64,000 nucleotides of DNA from Methylomarinum vadi (GCF_000733935.1 NZ_JPON01000001.1:1550001-1614000), one strand, 5' to 3'. Numbered from the stretch's first letter, positions 32,662-41,802 are shown. Notes: a model not told the origin generated them from the letters alone. Made by a program: numbers and translations.

Positions 32662-33195
32662 ATGAGTAACGGTGAACACGAAAACGCTAACGAATCAGAA
32701 AACCAGACTGATGTTGAAAACCGTACCGAAAACGAAAACCAACAGGAATCGGTAGAAAAAGCCAAAAATGCTGTCGGCAATGCACTTGCTTCGCTGATGA
32801 CTTTAAAAGAGTCCAATCCGAAGGTTTTCTATGGCGGTATCGCCGGTGTCGTTGTCCTGCTGATCGTTCTGATGAGCGGTGGTTCGGACAAAAAACTGCC
32901 CGTACACCAATCTAAAGCTATCGTCATTGGTCAAAATTACGTTCTAAAGAGCGCTAATGCGGCCGACCCTTCCGCTCCTATCCGCTTGGTTTCCGTTCCC
33001 GGTTCGATGGCTGCGTTCGACGATACCGAGGAAGAAGATCGCAGTGGTTGTAAATTGCAGCCTCCAGGTACACCCGTCAAGGCGGTACAAACCCAAGACG
33101 CCTATGGCAAGAAAGACGCTTTCGTTCAAGTTGAAATGGTCGGAGGCGAATGCCAAGGCCGTAAAGGTTGGGTTTTAGCAATTAATGTTCAATAA
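32662..33195 (+). CDS. Single-pass membrane protein, uncharacterised
   Basis: 177 residues. An Asn/Glu-rich, disordered N-terminus (about 1-50) leads to one membrane helix (VFYGGIAGVVVLLIVLMSGG, about 55-74), then a C-terminal globular domain with two Cys (CKLQPPGTPVKAV and GGECQGRKGWVLA) reminiscent of an SH3-like fold. A strong Shine-Dalgarno (GAGGA) is present. The topology suggests a cytoplasmic acidic tail and periplasmic domain. The function is unknown. Confidence 0.65.
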   Translation: MSNGEHENANESENQTDVENRTENENQQESVEKAKNAVGNALASLMTLKESNPKVFYGGIAGVVVLLIVLMSGGSDKKLPVHQSKAIVIGQNYVLKSANAADPSAPIRLVSVPGSMAAFDDTEEEDRSGCKLQPPGTPVKAVQTQDAYGKKDAFVQVEMVGGECQGRKGWVLAINVQ

Positions 33196-33200
33196 AACTG

Positions 33201-33228
33201 TTGACAAGTTTTGTCAGAACGCTAAAAT
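33201..33228 (+). promoter_or_regulatory. Sigma-70 promoter for the tRNA cluster
   Basis: TTGACA at 33201-33206 and TAAAAT at 33223-33228 with a 16-base spacer. The -10 box ends 18 bases before the first tRNA, a good fit for a stable RNA promoter. Confidence 0.75.
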
Positions 33229-33246
33229 ACACGGATAAATTGAAAC

Positions 33247-33322
33247 GCGGGAATAGCTCAGTTGGTAGAGCACAACCTTGCCAAGGTTGGGGTCGCGAGT
33301 TCGAATCTCGTTTCCCGCTCCA
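33247..33322 (+). tRNA. tRNA-Gly (GCC anticodon)
   Basis: 76 nt including an encoded CCA. The acceptor stem GCGGGAA pairs with TTCCCGC, the D-arm is GCTCAGTTGGTAGAGC, the anticodon loop is CTTGCCAAG and the T-arm is GGTTCGAATC-type (GAGTTCGAATCTC). It is identical to the copy at 33483-33558. Confidence 0.97.
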
Positions 33323-33334
33323 AGGATTTCAAAA

Positions 33335-33358
33335 AGCCGCGGGCAACGCGGCTTTTTT
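33335..33358 (+). terminator. Intrinsic terminator between tRNAs
   Basis: AAAGCCGCG - GGCAA - CGCGGCTTTTTT: a GC-rich hairpin followed by a T run, just after the first tRNA-Gly. It would partly end the first transcript; the next tRNA starts 10 bases on. Confidence 0.8.
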
Positions 33359-33367
33359 AATTGACAA

Positions 33368-33441
33368 GGCTGCGTAGCAAAGTGGTTATGCAGTGGCCTG
33401 CAAAGCCATCTACACCGGTTCGATTCCGGTCGCAGCCTCCA
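33368..33441 (+). tRNA. tRNA-Cys (GCA anticodon)
   Basis: 74 nt including CCA. The acceptor stem GGCTGCG pairs with CGCAGCC, the anticodon loop contains CTGCAAA, and the T-arm is CCGGTTCGATTCCGG. It lies between two identical tRNA-Gly genes. Confidence 0.96.
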
Positions 33442-33482
33442 TTCACATCTGCCTGCCGAATCTTCGGAGGCATTCAAAAATT

Positions 33483-33558
33483 GCGGGAATAGCTCAGTTG
33501 GTAGAGCACAACCTTGCCAAGGTTGGGGTCGCGAGTTCGAATCTCGTTTCCCGCTCCA
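33483..33558 (+). tRNA. tRNA-Gly (GCC anticodon), second copy
   Basis: 76 nt, identical to 33247-33322 including CCA. The sequence right before it differs from that of the first copy, so the duplication is limited to the tRNA. Confidence 0.97.
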
Positions 33559-33661
33559 ATATTTTCCAGACTTTCTCTTCCCTTTCTTACTCATAGCTTC
33601 CAGCTATGCGTAACCCAACATATTCAAGCATTGGATTACGCGGTTACGTAAGACTGAATTG

Positions 33662-35293
33662 TCACCTTTTAGTATCGCTAACAGCACTCTCGTTCAAAAC
33701 ACCAATCAACCGTCTCGCGATATCGGTATGATGCGACAGCGACGAAAATGGTCTCGCATAGCGCTCCGCGCCCCAGACGATAACAGGTACCGGAGTATGA
33801 GTATGGGTCCCGGTCGCCCAAACGACATTCTGCTCTTTCGCTAGGGCGCGCCCGATCAAATCCAGACGCACATCCTTGCCATAGACATAGAATTCCTTAA
33901 AATCATGCACCTTAGGAAAATATTCGGCGCTTAAATACTTATGCCCCTTGCGCCGGTATTCGTTAGCTTCCTGCGCTAAAATAGCTTTGGCCTGCTCGAG
34001 ATCTATTTTGAAATCGCTGTAGTCGTTCACCACCTGCATGATTTGCCGAGCCGAAGGCTCGCTATTTTCGCGCTCGATTTGCCGCCACATCTGATAGAAG
34101 CTTTTTTTCTGTTTGTATAATCGATCCAGAATGCCCACACTACCGAAATTGAAATTCGGCCGATATTGCGTGTGCTCGAACATTTTTCCCGGCAACGCTT
34201 TAGCCTCTGGCGTGCGATAACGGCTGTAGCTGAAGCCGAAGCCGCCGGTTTCGTGATCGGCCGTGATAAGCACCAAAGTATCGTCGCGCCGGCTTGCCCA
34301 CTCGTAAACGACGGCGACCGCTTCTTCGAACTTGACCATCTCGTGCAACAGATTACCAGCATCGTTGTTGTGACCGGCCCAATCGATCTGTCCGCCTTCT
34401 ACCATCAGGAAAAAACCCTTCGGATTGCTGGCCAGCGTTTGCAATGCTTTTAGGGTCATTTGCGCCAGGGAGGGTTCATTGTCATGCCTGTGCTGATGAT
34501 AATCGATCCCATCCTGCATGGCAGCCGATGCGAACAACCCCAACAACTTATTCCCTGTTGCCTGTTGCAACTGCTTCTGATTAAAGGCCAACCGATACCC
34601 GCGGCGCTCTGCTTGGCTCAATAAGTCCAGCGAATCTTTGCGTTTGGAAACAAGGGCCAATGCCGGCTCGCCGATTCGTCGTTCAAGCGCTCCGCGCACA
34701 GCCGGGTCGGCATTGGCCGTAGCCGGCAACCAATACCGTAGCCCTCCCGACAACATCACATCGACATTGCCGCTGCTCAACATTTCCTCGGCTATCTCGT
34801 TTTCCCACGAGCGGTGAGGCTGATGGGCGGCGAATGCGGCCGGCGTGGCATGAGTGATCCGGGTATCGGACACCAGTCCGGTCGATTTTCCCTGTATTTT
34901 CGCTTTTTCCAGTATCGTTTCAACCGGGTTGCCGTCCTGGTCCAAACCGATCATTTCACTGCCGGAGGCGACGCCGCTGGCCAATTGCGAGGCGGAACAG
35001 GCGGAATCGGTCACCAACGCATCGGCCGGCCAATGATTGGATAGACCGACATAGCCTTCGGCGGCAAAACGATCGAAGGCGGTCAACCCGCCTTTCCCGC
35101 TATAGATCGAATGTTGCGCTCGCTGGGCATAAGCCTGCAACAAACCCAACTGCTGCGGCCCCATGCCGTCTCCGATCATTAAAATGATGTTTTTGACCGT
35201 TGGTTCCCGTCTGACTTCCTGTTGGCTGCAAGCAGTCAACGCCAAAAACAGTAAACACAGAGAACCACTACCGAAATAGCGTAACCAATTCAT
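33662..35293 (-). CDS. Alkaline phosphatase (PhoA family) lipoprotein
   Basis: About 543 residues from the ATG at 35293. The lipobox LALTAC near residue 21 predicts an outer-envelope lipoprotein. The metal site and nucleophile are complete: IGDGMG (about 40), the phosphorylated Ser in VTDSACSA (about 98), EGGQIDWAGHNND (about 300), TADHETGG (about 345) and GTHTHTPVPV (about 500). It hydrolyses phosphate monoesters in the periplasm using two zinc and one magnesium. It is larger than E. coli PhoA, with an insertion between the last two metal motifs. No Pho box was recognised upstream. Confidence 0.92.
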   Translation of the reverse strand: MNWLRYFGSGSLCLLFLALTACSQQEVRREPTVKNIILMIGDGMGPQQLGLLQAYAQRAQHSIYSGKGGLTAFDRFAAEGYVGLSNHWPADALVTDSACSASQLASGVASGSEMIGLDQDGNPVETILEKAKIQGKSTGLVSDTRITHATPAAFAAHQPHRSWENEIAEEMLSSGNVDVMLSGGLRYWLPATANADPAVRGALERRIGEPALALVSKRKDSLDLLSQAERRGYRLAFNQKQLQQATGNKLLGLFASAAMQDGIDYHQHRHDNEPSLAQMTLKALQTLASNPKGFFLMVEGGQIDWAGHNNDAGNLLHEMVKFEEAVAVVYEWASRRDDTLVLITADHETGGFGFSYSRYRTPEAKALPGKMFEHTQYRPNFNFGSVGILDRLYKQKKSFYQMWRQIERENSEPSARQIMQVVNDYSDFKIDLEQAKAILAQEANEYRRKGHKYLSAEYFPKVHDFKEFYVYGKDVRLDLIGRALAKEQNVVWATGTHTHTPVPVIVWGAERYARPFSSLSHHTDIARRLIGVLNESAVSDTKR

Positions 35294-35449
35294 TTCACCC
35301 ACTCCGAGTCATATAACGGACGGCTACTATAACAAAGCCGGGGAAAATAACCGTTCACTTTTTATGTCTCCCGACTCATCGTCGTTGGACGACTGCAGTA
35401 TAATAAGCCAATTCTTTATTGCCGTTTTTTCCTTTTAAATTTCTATCGC

Positions 35450-36241
35450 ATGCATAAAAATCGCCCCGTCGTTTTATCTTTTTCCGGCCACGACCCCAGT
35501 GGCGGCGCCGGCGTTCAAGCGGATATCGAAGCCTTGATCAGCCATCAATGCCATGCTTGCAGCGTCATAACCGCATTGACCGAACAGGATAGCCGCAACG
35601 TCAAAAAACTGATTCCGCAACAACCGCAGGACATCATCGACCAGGCGCGAACCTTGATGTCCGATTTCACGATCGCCGCAGTAAAAATCGGCCTGCTCGG
35701 CCACCATGAAACGGTAGCGGCAATACATTCCATTTTGTCCGAATACCCTCGCCTGCCGGTTGTTCTCGATCCGGTGCTGGCAGCCGGAGGCGGTAAACAA
35801 CTAAGCAACGCCCCCCTGGTCGACAGCATTGTGCAATTATTATTGCCGATGACCACGGTACTGACCCCGAACAGCGAAGAGGCTCGCAAACTCGCCCAAC
35901 GAGACGACCTGAATTTGTGCGGCCAACAACTGCAAAACCAAGGCGCCGACTTCGTCCTGATTACCGGCACACACGAGCAGTCGCAGCAAGTCCATAACCG
36001 CCTGTTCATGCCCGATCAGCAACAAGAAACGTTTAATTGGCAACGCTTGCCGCAGCACTATCATGGTTCCGGCTGCACGCTGGCCAGCACCATCGCCGCC
36101 CTGCTCGCCCATGGCCTGGATCCATTTACCGCCATTGCCGAAGCCCAGGAATACACCTGGCATGCCTTGCAGGCCGCCTATCGGCCAGGCAAAGCCCAGT
36201 TCAACCCTAATCGATTGTTCTGGATGGAGGAAAACGCATGA
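35450..36241 (+). CDS. thiD: Hydroxymethylpyrimidine/phosphomethylpyrimidine kinase
   Basis: 263 residues, the usual ThiD length. The N-terminal FSGHDPSGGAGVQADIEA (about 9-26), the KIGLLG strand (about 83) and the GSGCTLASTIAA anion hole with the catalytic Cys (about 204) are all present. It phosphorylates HMP and HMP-P to HMP-PP for thiamine synthesis. The next gene, thiE, starts within its last four bases (ATGA). No TPP riboswitch is evident upstream. Confidence 0.94.
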   Translation: MHKNRPVVLSFSGHDPSGGAGVQADIEALISHQCHACSVITALTEQDSRNVKKLIPQQPQDIIDQARTLMSDFTIAAVKIGLLGHHETVAAIHSILSEYPRLPVVLDPVLAAGGGKQLSNAPLVDSIVQLLLPMTTVLTPNSEEARKLAQRDDLNLCGQQLQNQGADFVLITGTHEQSQQVHNRLFMPDQQQETFNWQRLPQHYHGSGCTLASTIAALLAHGLDPFTAIAEAQEYTWHALQAAYRPGKAQFNPNRLFWMEENA

Positions 36242-36855
36242 AATTTCCCCACCGCGGCCTCTACGTCATTACCCAAACTGAAAACAAATCCGCCACCACG
36301 ATCATCGCTGAAGTGACCGCCGCACTCAAAGGCGGCGCCGTGGTTGTCCAATACCGCGACAAGAACCCTGAAGACGCCAAAGCCTTGGCGACGCAACTGC
36401 TGGAGATTTGCCATCAATACCACGCGCCATTGATCGTCAACGACGACATCGAGCTGGCGGCCGCCATTGGCGCCGACGGCGTTCACCTGGGCCGGGAAGA
36501 CGAAAGCATAGAAACCGCTCGCCAACGCTTGAACCAAGATGCCATCATCGGCGTATCTTGTTACGACGACTTGGACAAGGCCCTAGCCATGCAGCAGGCC
36601 GGCGCCGATTATGTCGCCTTCGGCCGTTTCTTTCCGTCCACCTCGAAACCTCTGGCGTCCCCGGCGCATATCGAAACTTTGCGCCGCGCCAAGCGGTCGA
36701 TTAGCGTACCGATCGTCGCTATCGGCGGCATCCTGCCCGACAACGGCGATCAGTTGCTGGCAGCCGGCGCCGACCTTCTGGCCGTCATAGGCGGAGTCTT
36801 TGACGACGACCCGGAACAAGCGGCCCGTTCTTATCAACGCCTGTTCGAACAATGA
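36238..36855 (+). CDS. thiE: Thiamine-phosphate synthase
   Basis: 205 residues, full ThiE length. VVQYRDKN (about 38), VNDDIELAAAIGADGVHLGRED (about 67) and the phosphate-binding loops VAFGRFFPSTSKP and VAIGGI are as in the family. It joins HMP-PP and thiazole phosphate to make TMP. It overlaps thiD by ATGA and its own last bases overlap the frame leading to soxY, so thiamine and sulfur genes share one transcript. Confidence 0.93.
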   Translation: MKFPHRGLYVITQTENKSATTIIAEVTAALKGGAVVVQYRDKNPEDAKALATQLLEICHQYHAPLIVNDDIELAAAIGADGVHLGREDESIETARQRLNQDAIIGVSCYDDLDKALAMQQAGADYVAFGRFFPSTSKPLASPAHIETLRRAKRSISVPIVAIGGILPDNGDQLLAAGADLLAVIGGVFDDDPEQAARSYQRLFEQ

Positions 36856-36872
36856 CCTCGCGGGGAGACAAT

Positions 36873-37343
36873 ATGCATTACAGCCGTAGACAGTTTTTAC
36901 AGCACAGCGCCTCGTGGGGCGTCTTCAGCGTATTTGCCGTAACCGGCCTCCTGAAACCGGGGGTTGCCATGGCCCAATGGCCGCATGATGATTTTGCCAC
37001 CGCTAATCTCGAACAAACCTTGCAAACACTGTTTCATGACCGTGAAATCATCGATAGCAACCAAATTACGATCAAGGCACCGAAAACGGCGGAAAATGGT
37101 GCCAACGTTCCGGTCACGATCAAAAGCGATCTCGACAACATCGGCAAAGTTTACTTATTGGCGGAAAAAAACCCGGTACCATTGGTCGCCGAGTTTGCTC
37201 TCTCTCCTGCCGTCGCCGTTTACCTCAAGGCCCGCATCAAAATGGCGGAAAGCAGCGATGTCATCGTCATAGCCGACACCGGCGAACAATTATTGCGCGC
37301 CAGCCGTACCGTAAAAGTCAGCGTAGGAGGCTGCGGTGGCTAA
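36873..37343 (+). CDS. soxY: Thiosulfate-oxidation carrier protein SoxY
   Basis: 156 residues from the ATG at 36873 (GGGGAGA upstream). A Tat signal (SRRQFLQHSASWG) exports the folded protein. The end VSVGGCGG is the hallmark SoxY swinging arm, whose Cys carries the sulfur substrate. With SoxZ it forms the carrier for periplasmic sulfur oxidation. No soxAX, soxB or soxCD is in the window. The end overlaps the SoxZ start. Confidence 0.93.
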   Translation: MHYSRRQFLQHSASWGVFSVFAVTGLLKPGVAMAQWPHDDFATANLEQTLQTLFHDREIIDSNQITIKAPKTAENGANVPVTIKSDLDNIGKVYLLAEKNPVPLVAEFALSPAVAVYLKARIKMAESSDVIVIADTGEQLLRASRTVKVSVGGCGG

Positions 37344-37656
37344 GAAATCGAGCATCAAAATCCGCAGCAAGCGTTTGCACGACGGCATTCAAATCAGAAC
37401 CCTGATTGCCCACCCGATGGAAAACGGCCGCAATCTAGATCAGTTGAACGGCGAATTGATCCCGGCTCATTTCATCCAGGAAATAACGGTGAAACATAAC
37501 GACCGGGTGATTATTTCCGGCAATTTAGGTGGCGGTATCGCCAAAGACCCTTTTTTCACATTCTTGTTAAAGGAGGCGCAATCGGGCGATAAAATCACCA
37601 TCAGCTGGCTGGACAATCAACAACTGAGCGATTCCAAAGATCATTTCATCAAATAA
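37336..37656 (+). CDS. soxZ: Thiosulfate-oxidation carrier partner SoxZ
   Basis: 106 residues from a GTG at 37336 with AGGAGG four bases after the SD core, overlapping soxY by eight bases. KIRSKRLHDGIQIRTLIAHPMENGR at the start and SGNLGGGIAKDPFFTFLLK are typical SoxZ. It forms a heterodimer with SoxY and presents the carrier arm. It lacks its own signal and would be exported with SoxY. Confidence 0.92.
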   Translation: MAKKSSIKIRSKRLHDGIQIRTLIAHPMENGRNLDQLNGELIPAHFIQEITVKHNDRVIISGNLGGGIAKDPFFTFLLKEAQSGDKITISWLDNQQLSDSKDHFIK

Positions 37657-37658
37657 CC

Positions 37659-38921
37659 ATGATAGTTCAACAACCCAGTTGCGTAGATGACCATGAGTCC
37701 GGTGCCTTACCCGTCGATCGGGCGTTACACAATGTCTTGGACGCCGTATCGACTATCTCGGCCTATGAGCAAGTCGACTTAAGCGAAGCTTGCGGCCGAA
37801 CCCTGCATGAAACGGTCTTCGCGCGCTTCGACATCCCCTGCCATGACAATGCGGCGATGGACGGTTACGCCATCCGCAGCGGCGACATTCCCGATCAAGG
37901 TTTTCGGGAGTTAACGGTCATCGGCCATGTCTACGCCGGCCAAACCTTTACCGGACTCCTACAAGAAGGCCAGTGCATACGCATCACCACCGGAGCGCCG
38001 ATACCCGAAGGGGCCGATACTGTGCTCATGCAGGAACATGTGAATGTCGTTAACGACACGATCCGAATCGGTCATCGGCATCGCGCCGGAGAAAATATTC
38101 GCCGGGCCGGCGAGAACATAAAGCAAGGCGAAGCTGTCCTTAAACCTGGAAAATGGCTGACTCCGGCCGATATCGGCCTACTGGCCTCCCTCGGCATAGC
38201 CGAAATCAAGGTTAGGCGCAAACTCCGCATCGCCATCGCGTCCACCGGCGACGAACTTTATGCCATCGGCGAACGACGCGCCAACGGCGGCATATACGAC
38301 AGCAACCGTCACAGCCTGCGAGCGGCCCTGACCCGAGCCGACATCGAAATCAGCGACCTTGGCATCCTGGCTGACGATCCGGCTATACTGATGCGAGAGT
38401 TCAACGCCGCCAGCCAATACGCCGATCTGATCATTTCCTCGGGCGGCGTGTCGGTCGGCGATGCCGACTATACCAAAACCGTCCTGCAGTCCTCGGGCCG
38501 AATCGATTTCTGGAAAGTCGCCATCAAACCCGGCAGGCCGCTGGCGTTCGGCTCACTCAATGACTGCATTTTCTTCGGCCTGCCCGGCAATCCGGTCGCG
38601 GTGTTGGTGTCCTTTTATCTGTTCGTTCTGCCCGCCATCGAAAAAATGCTGGGCATCGGCGAAAAGCCCCTCGCCCCCTCTTTTAGTGCCATCAGCGGCG
38701 AACATCTCCGCAAAAAACCGGGGCGAACCGAAGTGGTGCGCGGCATCATCGAGCGGAACCCTAACGGCGAATGGCAAGTCAAGACGACTGGCAAACAAAG
38801 CTCGGCCGACCTGCGTTCGATGAGCCGTGCCAATGCCTTCATTATCCTGGAGCATGACAGGAGCGATATCGAAGCGGGAGAACGAATCACGGTGCTGCCG
38901 CTCGCCGGCTTGATGGTCTGA
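37659..38921 (+). CDS. moeA: Molybdopterin molybdenumtransferase MoeA
   Basis: 420 residues, the standard MoeA length. It has DIPCHDNAAMDGYAIR (about 60), TGAPIPEGADTVLMQE (about 112), the GGVSVGDADYTK motif (about 265) and KPGRPLAFG. MoeA inserts molybdate into adenylylated molybdopterin. It starts two bases after soxZ stops, so it belongs to the thi-sox transcript. This hints at a molybdenum enzyme linked to sulfur or nitrogen oxidation, but none is in view. Confidence 0.93.
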   Translation: MIVQQPSCVDDHESGALPVDRALHNVLDAVSTISAYEQVDLSEACGRTLHETVFARFDIPCHDNAAMDGYAIRSGDIPDQGFRELTVIGHVYAGQTFTGLLQEGQCIRITTGAPIPEGADTVLMQEHVNVVNDTIRIGHRHRAGENIRRAGENIKQGEAVLKPGKWLTPADIGLLASLGIAEIKVRRKLRIAIASTGDELYAIGERRANGGIYDSNRHSLRAALTRADIEISDLGILADDPAILMREFNAASQYADLIISSGGVSVGDADYTKTVLQSSGRIDFWKVAIKPGRPLAFGSLNDCIFFGLPGNPVAVLVSFYLFVLPAIEKMLGIGEKPLAPSFSAISGEHLRKKPGRTEVVRGIIERNPNGEWQVKTTGKQSSADLRSMSRANAFIILEHDRSDIEAGERITVLPLAGLMV

Positions 38922-38987
38922 TGCTGCGCCGTTTTTATTTATTGCTGTATAATTGCCACCCTTATATAACGGGAATAGGACTTACCC

Positions 38988-39683
38988 ATGCATCATCAAG
39001 TCAGTTGCAGTAACTGCGGCCTGGACAAAATCTGTCTGCCGCGCGGCTTGTCGCAACAGGAAATCGAAAATATCAGCCGGGTCGTGAAAGCGAGGAGAAC
39101 GCTACAACGCGGGGAATTCATTTACCACGAAGGCGATAATTTCAAAGGCGTGCTGGCGATCAAATCCGGCAGCGCCAAACTGGTAGCCAACGACCCGCAT
39201 GGTAACGAGCATATCCTGAACATACTACTGCCCGGCGAACTGCTCGGTTTCGACGGACTGTCCAGCGACCTGCACCAATGTTCCGCCATCGCCCTGGAAA
39301 CGACTAGCTTCTGTATTTTGCCCGCCTCCAACCTGGATGAGCTGTTCCGCAATGTGCCAGGCCTGACGCGCGAGTTGTTCCGCCACACCGGCGAAAAAGT
39401 CAATATCGACAAAGACCAATTGGTGTTGAGTAAAAGACCCGCGGAAGAGCGCCTGGCCTATTTCTTGATCAGTCTGGGGGATCGCCTGAAAAAACGGGGG
39501 TTTTCGGCTTCCGCCTTTACCCTGTCGCTGACCCGGCAGGAAATCGGTAACCATTTGGGGTTGGCGCTGGAAACCGTCAGCCGCCTATTGAAAAAATTTC
39601 AACAGGACGACTTGATTCGGGTAAAAAACAAGCTGATCGAGATCAAAGACCCGGAAGGATTGAAAGAGATTTTGGAGCCTTAA
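38988..39683 (+). CDS. fnr: FNR/Anr-type oxygen-sensing transcription regulator
   Basis: 231 residues. Four Cys for a [4Fe-4S] cluster: C7, C10 and C16 near the N-terminus and one in TTSFCILPA (about 109). The cyclic-nucleotide-like sensor fold is present. A coiled dimerisation helix and the helix-turn-helix LTRQEIGNHLGLALETVSRLL, with the FNR-type E--SR recognition residues, follow. It binds TTGAT-N4-ATCAA sites when oxygen is absent. It is 66 bases after moeA, probably with its own promoter. Confidence 0.93.
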   Translation: MHHQVSCSNCGLDKICLPRGLSQQEIENISRVVKARRTLQRGEFIYHEGDNFKGVLAIKSGSAKLVANDPHGNEHILNILLPGELLGFDGLSSDLHQCSAIALETTSFCILPASNLDELFRNVPGLTRELFRHTGEKVNIDKDQLVLSKRPAEERLAYFLISLGDRLKKRGFSASAFTLSLTRQEIGNHLGLALETVSRLLKKFQQDDLIRVKNKLIEIKDPEGLKEILEP

Positions 39684-39763
39684 TCGACATAAAATATCGA
39701 GGCAGGCAAAGCAAGACCAGTTTTTTATCGCCCCTTTAACCTACACACCTTGCGATATTCCGC

Positions 39764-40939
39764 TCAATGGTTAATGGCCGCATTCTGCCTTCCGGCGGCT
39801 TTTCTCAGTTTCTCTAACAAGCTGTTTTTCAACCCTTCGAAATAGCGAGCGGCTTCTTCCAGATCGGCGCCACGGGCATAGCGTATGAGCGGGCCAAGTA
39901 ACCAGGCTTCGGTCGGAGTTAATTTGGCCTCCAAAGTCCCTGCTTGGTAATGCAAGCCGATCCATTGTACGCTGGAAGGAACATGCGTTTGGTGCCGATA
40001 AAGGCTATCCATGCACGCTTTGAATCTTTCCTCGAAATCATCCTCCATGTCATAGGCTTTTACCGCCTGGCCTATGCGAAATACCCAACCGCATAATTCC
40101 CTGATTTCCTCCAGTTGTGGTCCATGAAGCATGTCCTTGATAGATAGAGGCCTAAAACGCCCTTCGTTATCAATGCCATGAATTTGTCCCAATAGATTGG
40201 TGGAAAGATTGATCATTGCCTTGTCGAACTCCAGACGGGTGGCCGAGTCATGGTCCGCCTGCTCGAACCAGCCTCCCCGCTGTTGCAAAAGTTGGCAACA
40301 GCGCCGCCTTACCTGCGGTTCTCCGCCAGCGACCTGCGTCATACCTAACGGTCCGGGACGATACAGCGAAACGCCATTCGCGCCATCGCGAACGCCCGTC
40401 TGCAAGGTAACACCGCGAAGTATGCGGCCAATAATTTGCGGCATTAGTTCGGGCCACAAATCGGGCAACCGACCAAACAACACGGACTCTTCCAGTTTTT
40501 CCAGAAACAGCGAACGCAAGCGCTGGAAATAAATGCCGTTCGAACAGAGAACGATGACCGGAAAAGGCAATTCTTTAGCCGACAAAAGCCCTGCTTGCTG
40601 AATGCACTCCAACAACTTAACCAAATTACCGATAACGCCGGTCAATTGGTCCGGATTCGGACAAACCAAGAGCACTTCAGGCAAACAACCGTCGGCAAAG
40701 CAGGATTGCAAATCTGATTTGAAGAATGCCGAGGTAGCAAGGTGGTGAATGCCGGCATCGTCGACAACAAGGCATTCGCCTTGTGCCCGCAAAGCCTTGG
40801 CGCTTCTGGAACCGCTTCTTTCCACGAAATAAACATGACCGTCGAGATGCTGCAATCGCTTGGTCAGATGATAAAAAAAACTCATTCCCAAGGCGCCGGC
40901 CGGCAGCATCCCTATTCCGCCTACCATCGTCTTCGCCAT
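39764..40939 (-). CDS. Ketopantoate-reductase-like (ApbA/PanE-type) protein, uncharacterised
   Basis: 391 residues. A Rossmann-like start (MVGGIGMLPAGALGMSFFYHLT) is followed by VYFVERSG and later VLLVCPNPDQ. The central VIVLCSNGIYF and a C-terminal all-helical region (about 230-391) fit the ApbA/PanE layout. The family assignment is by fold pattern; it is longer than PanE (about 300) and the pantothenate-specific motifs are not clear. It follows the ACT protein by three bases, so they share an operon. Confidence 0.55.
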   Translation of the reverse strand: MAKTMVGGIGMLPAGALGMSFFYHLTKRLQHLDGHVYFVERSGSRSAKALRAQGECLVVDDAGIHHLATSAFFKSDLQSCFADGCLPEVLLVCPNPDQLTGVIGNLVKLLECIQQAGLLSAKELPFPVIVLCSNGIYFQRLRSLFLEKLEESVLFGRLPDLWPELMPQIIGRILRGVTLQTGVRDGANGVSLYRPGPLGMTQVAGGEPQVRRRCCQLLQQRGGWFEQADHDSATRLEFDKAMINLSTNLLGQIHGIDNEGRFRPLSIKDMLHGPQLEEIRELCGWVFRIGQAVKAYDMEDDFEERFKACMDSLYRHQTHVPSSVQWIGLHYQAGTLEAKLTPTEAWLLGPLIRYARGADLEEAARYFEGLKNSLLEKLRKAAGRQNAAINH

Positions 40940-40942
40940 AAC

Positions 40943-41350
40943 CTAATTTTCCAATTCCGACATGGCCTTGATCGCCTCGGCCATGTTCGAAACCTTGAAG
41001 ACGATGCGCTCCTCCTCTTCGCGCGCATCCTCGCTGCCGTAAGCATACTCGATATTGACCCCCGCTTTATCCAATGCATGACAAACGCTTTCCAATTGTC
41101 CCGGGTTATCTTTGAGTATCAGCACCAGAACGTCGGCTTCGATGACGAAATAATTCGCTTGCTGCAGCGCCGCTCTACAGGCTTCAGGATCGCTGGGAAT
41201 CAACCGGATCACTCCTTGTTCGATATTATCGATCACGCAAAGATCACGGATATTGATTCCCTGATTCGCCATCAGTCTGGCGATGGTCGCCAGGCGACCA
41301 GGCTTGTTTTCGATGGCGACGGACAATTGCCGTTGAATTGAATACTGCAT
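40943..41350 (-). CDS. Tandem ACT-domain protein
   Basis: 135 residues made of two ACT modules (about 5-65 and 70-132): LSVAIENKPGRLATIARLMANQGINIRDL and LVLILKDNPGQLESVCHALDKAGVNIEYA. The Gly in the first turn and the hydrophobic strands are conserved. Such proteins bind amino acids or regulate enzymes allosterically. No catalytic domain is attached. It is coupled to the ketopantoate-reductase-like gene. Confidence 0.85.
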   Translation of the reverse strand: MQYSIQRQLSVAIENKPGRLATIARLMANQGINIRDLCVIDNIEQGVIRLIPSDPEACRAALQQANYFVIEADVLVLILKDNPGQLESVCHALDKAGVNIEYAYGSEDAREEEERIVFKVSNMAEAIKAMSELEN

Positions 41351-41802
41351 GATATTTCGTTCCTATTGGGCAAAATCATTAAAACCATCAAGGTGTCGGC
41401 GCGGCACTTCTGGCCAATGGTACGATACCGCCCGACGAAATCTTGTTTCGCTGAAGGGGGAACGTCTGGCCCGCCACCGCATCCACCGGTTAGAGAGGCC
41501 CCATTGTTGGCAAGGTGGTCAAGAGCTTGCTTGGCCTGATTTCTTTGACCTGGTTAACCTGTAATAATCGATTTTCAAGAGATCATGTGTTCCAGCCATG
41601 AAAAACATGGACTCGTAACTAAGGTGGCATATTTACCCGCAAGGCATAAAGGCCTTATTCATCCTTTCGGCGTTGGGTTAAATTAGGGATTTTCGGCAAA
41701 GATTGGGGGGCCGAACCAAACTAAATCGAACAAAATCAGGAACAACGGCAACGCTGGGTTTTCCATTGTAAAATCCAGCTTACGACCCTGAATAACCGAG
41801 CA
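41351..41802. other. Intergenic region, nothing recognised
   Basis: 452 bases. A short frame reading GAALLANGTIPPDEILF on the plus strand near 41395-41450 looks like a fragment, but I cannot place it. No tRNA, terminator or repeat seen. Confidence 0.4.

Noticed and set aside
35303-35449. TPP riboswitch before thiD
   Set aside because: No THI-box core (CTGAGA with the matching ACC segment) could be found in the 147-bp leader.
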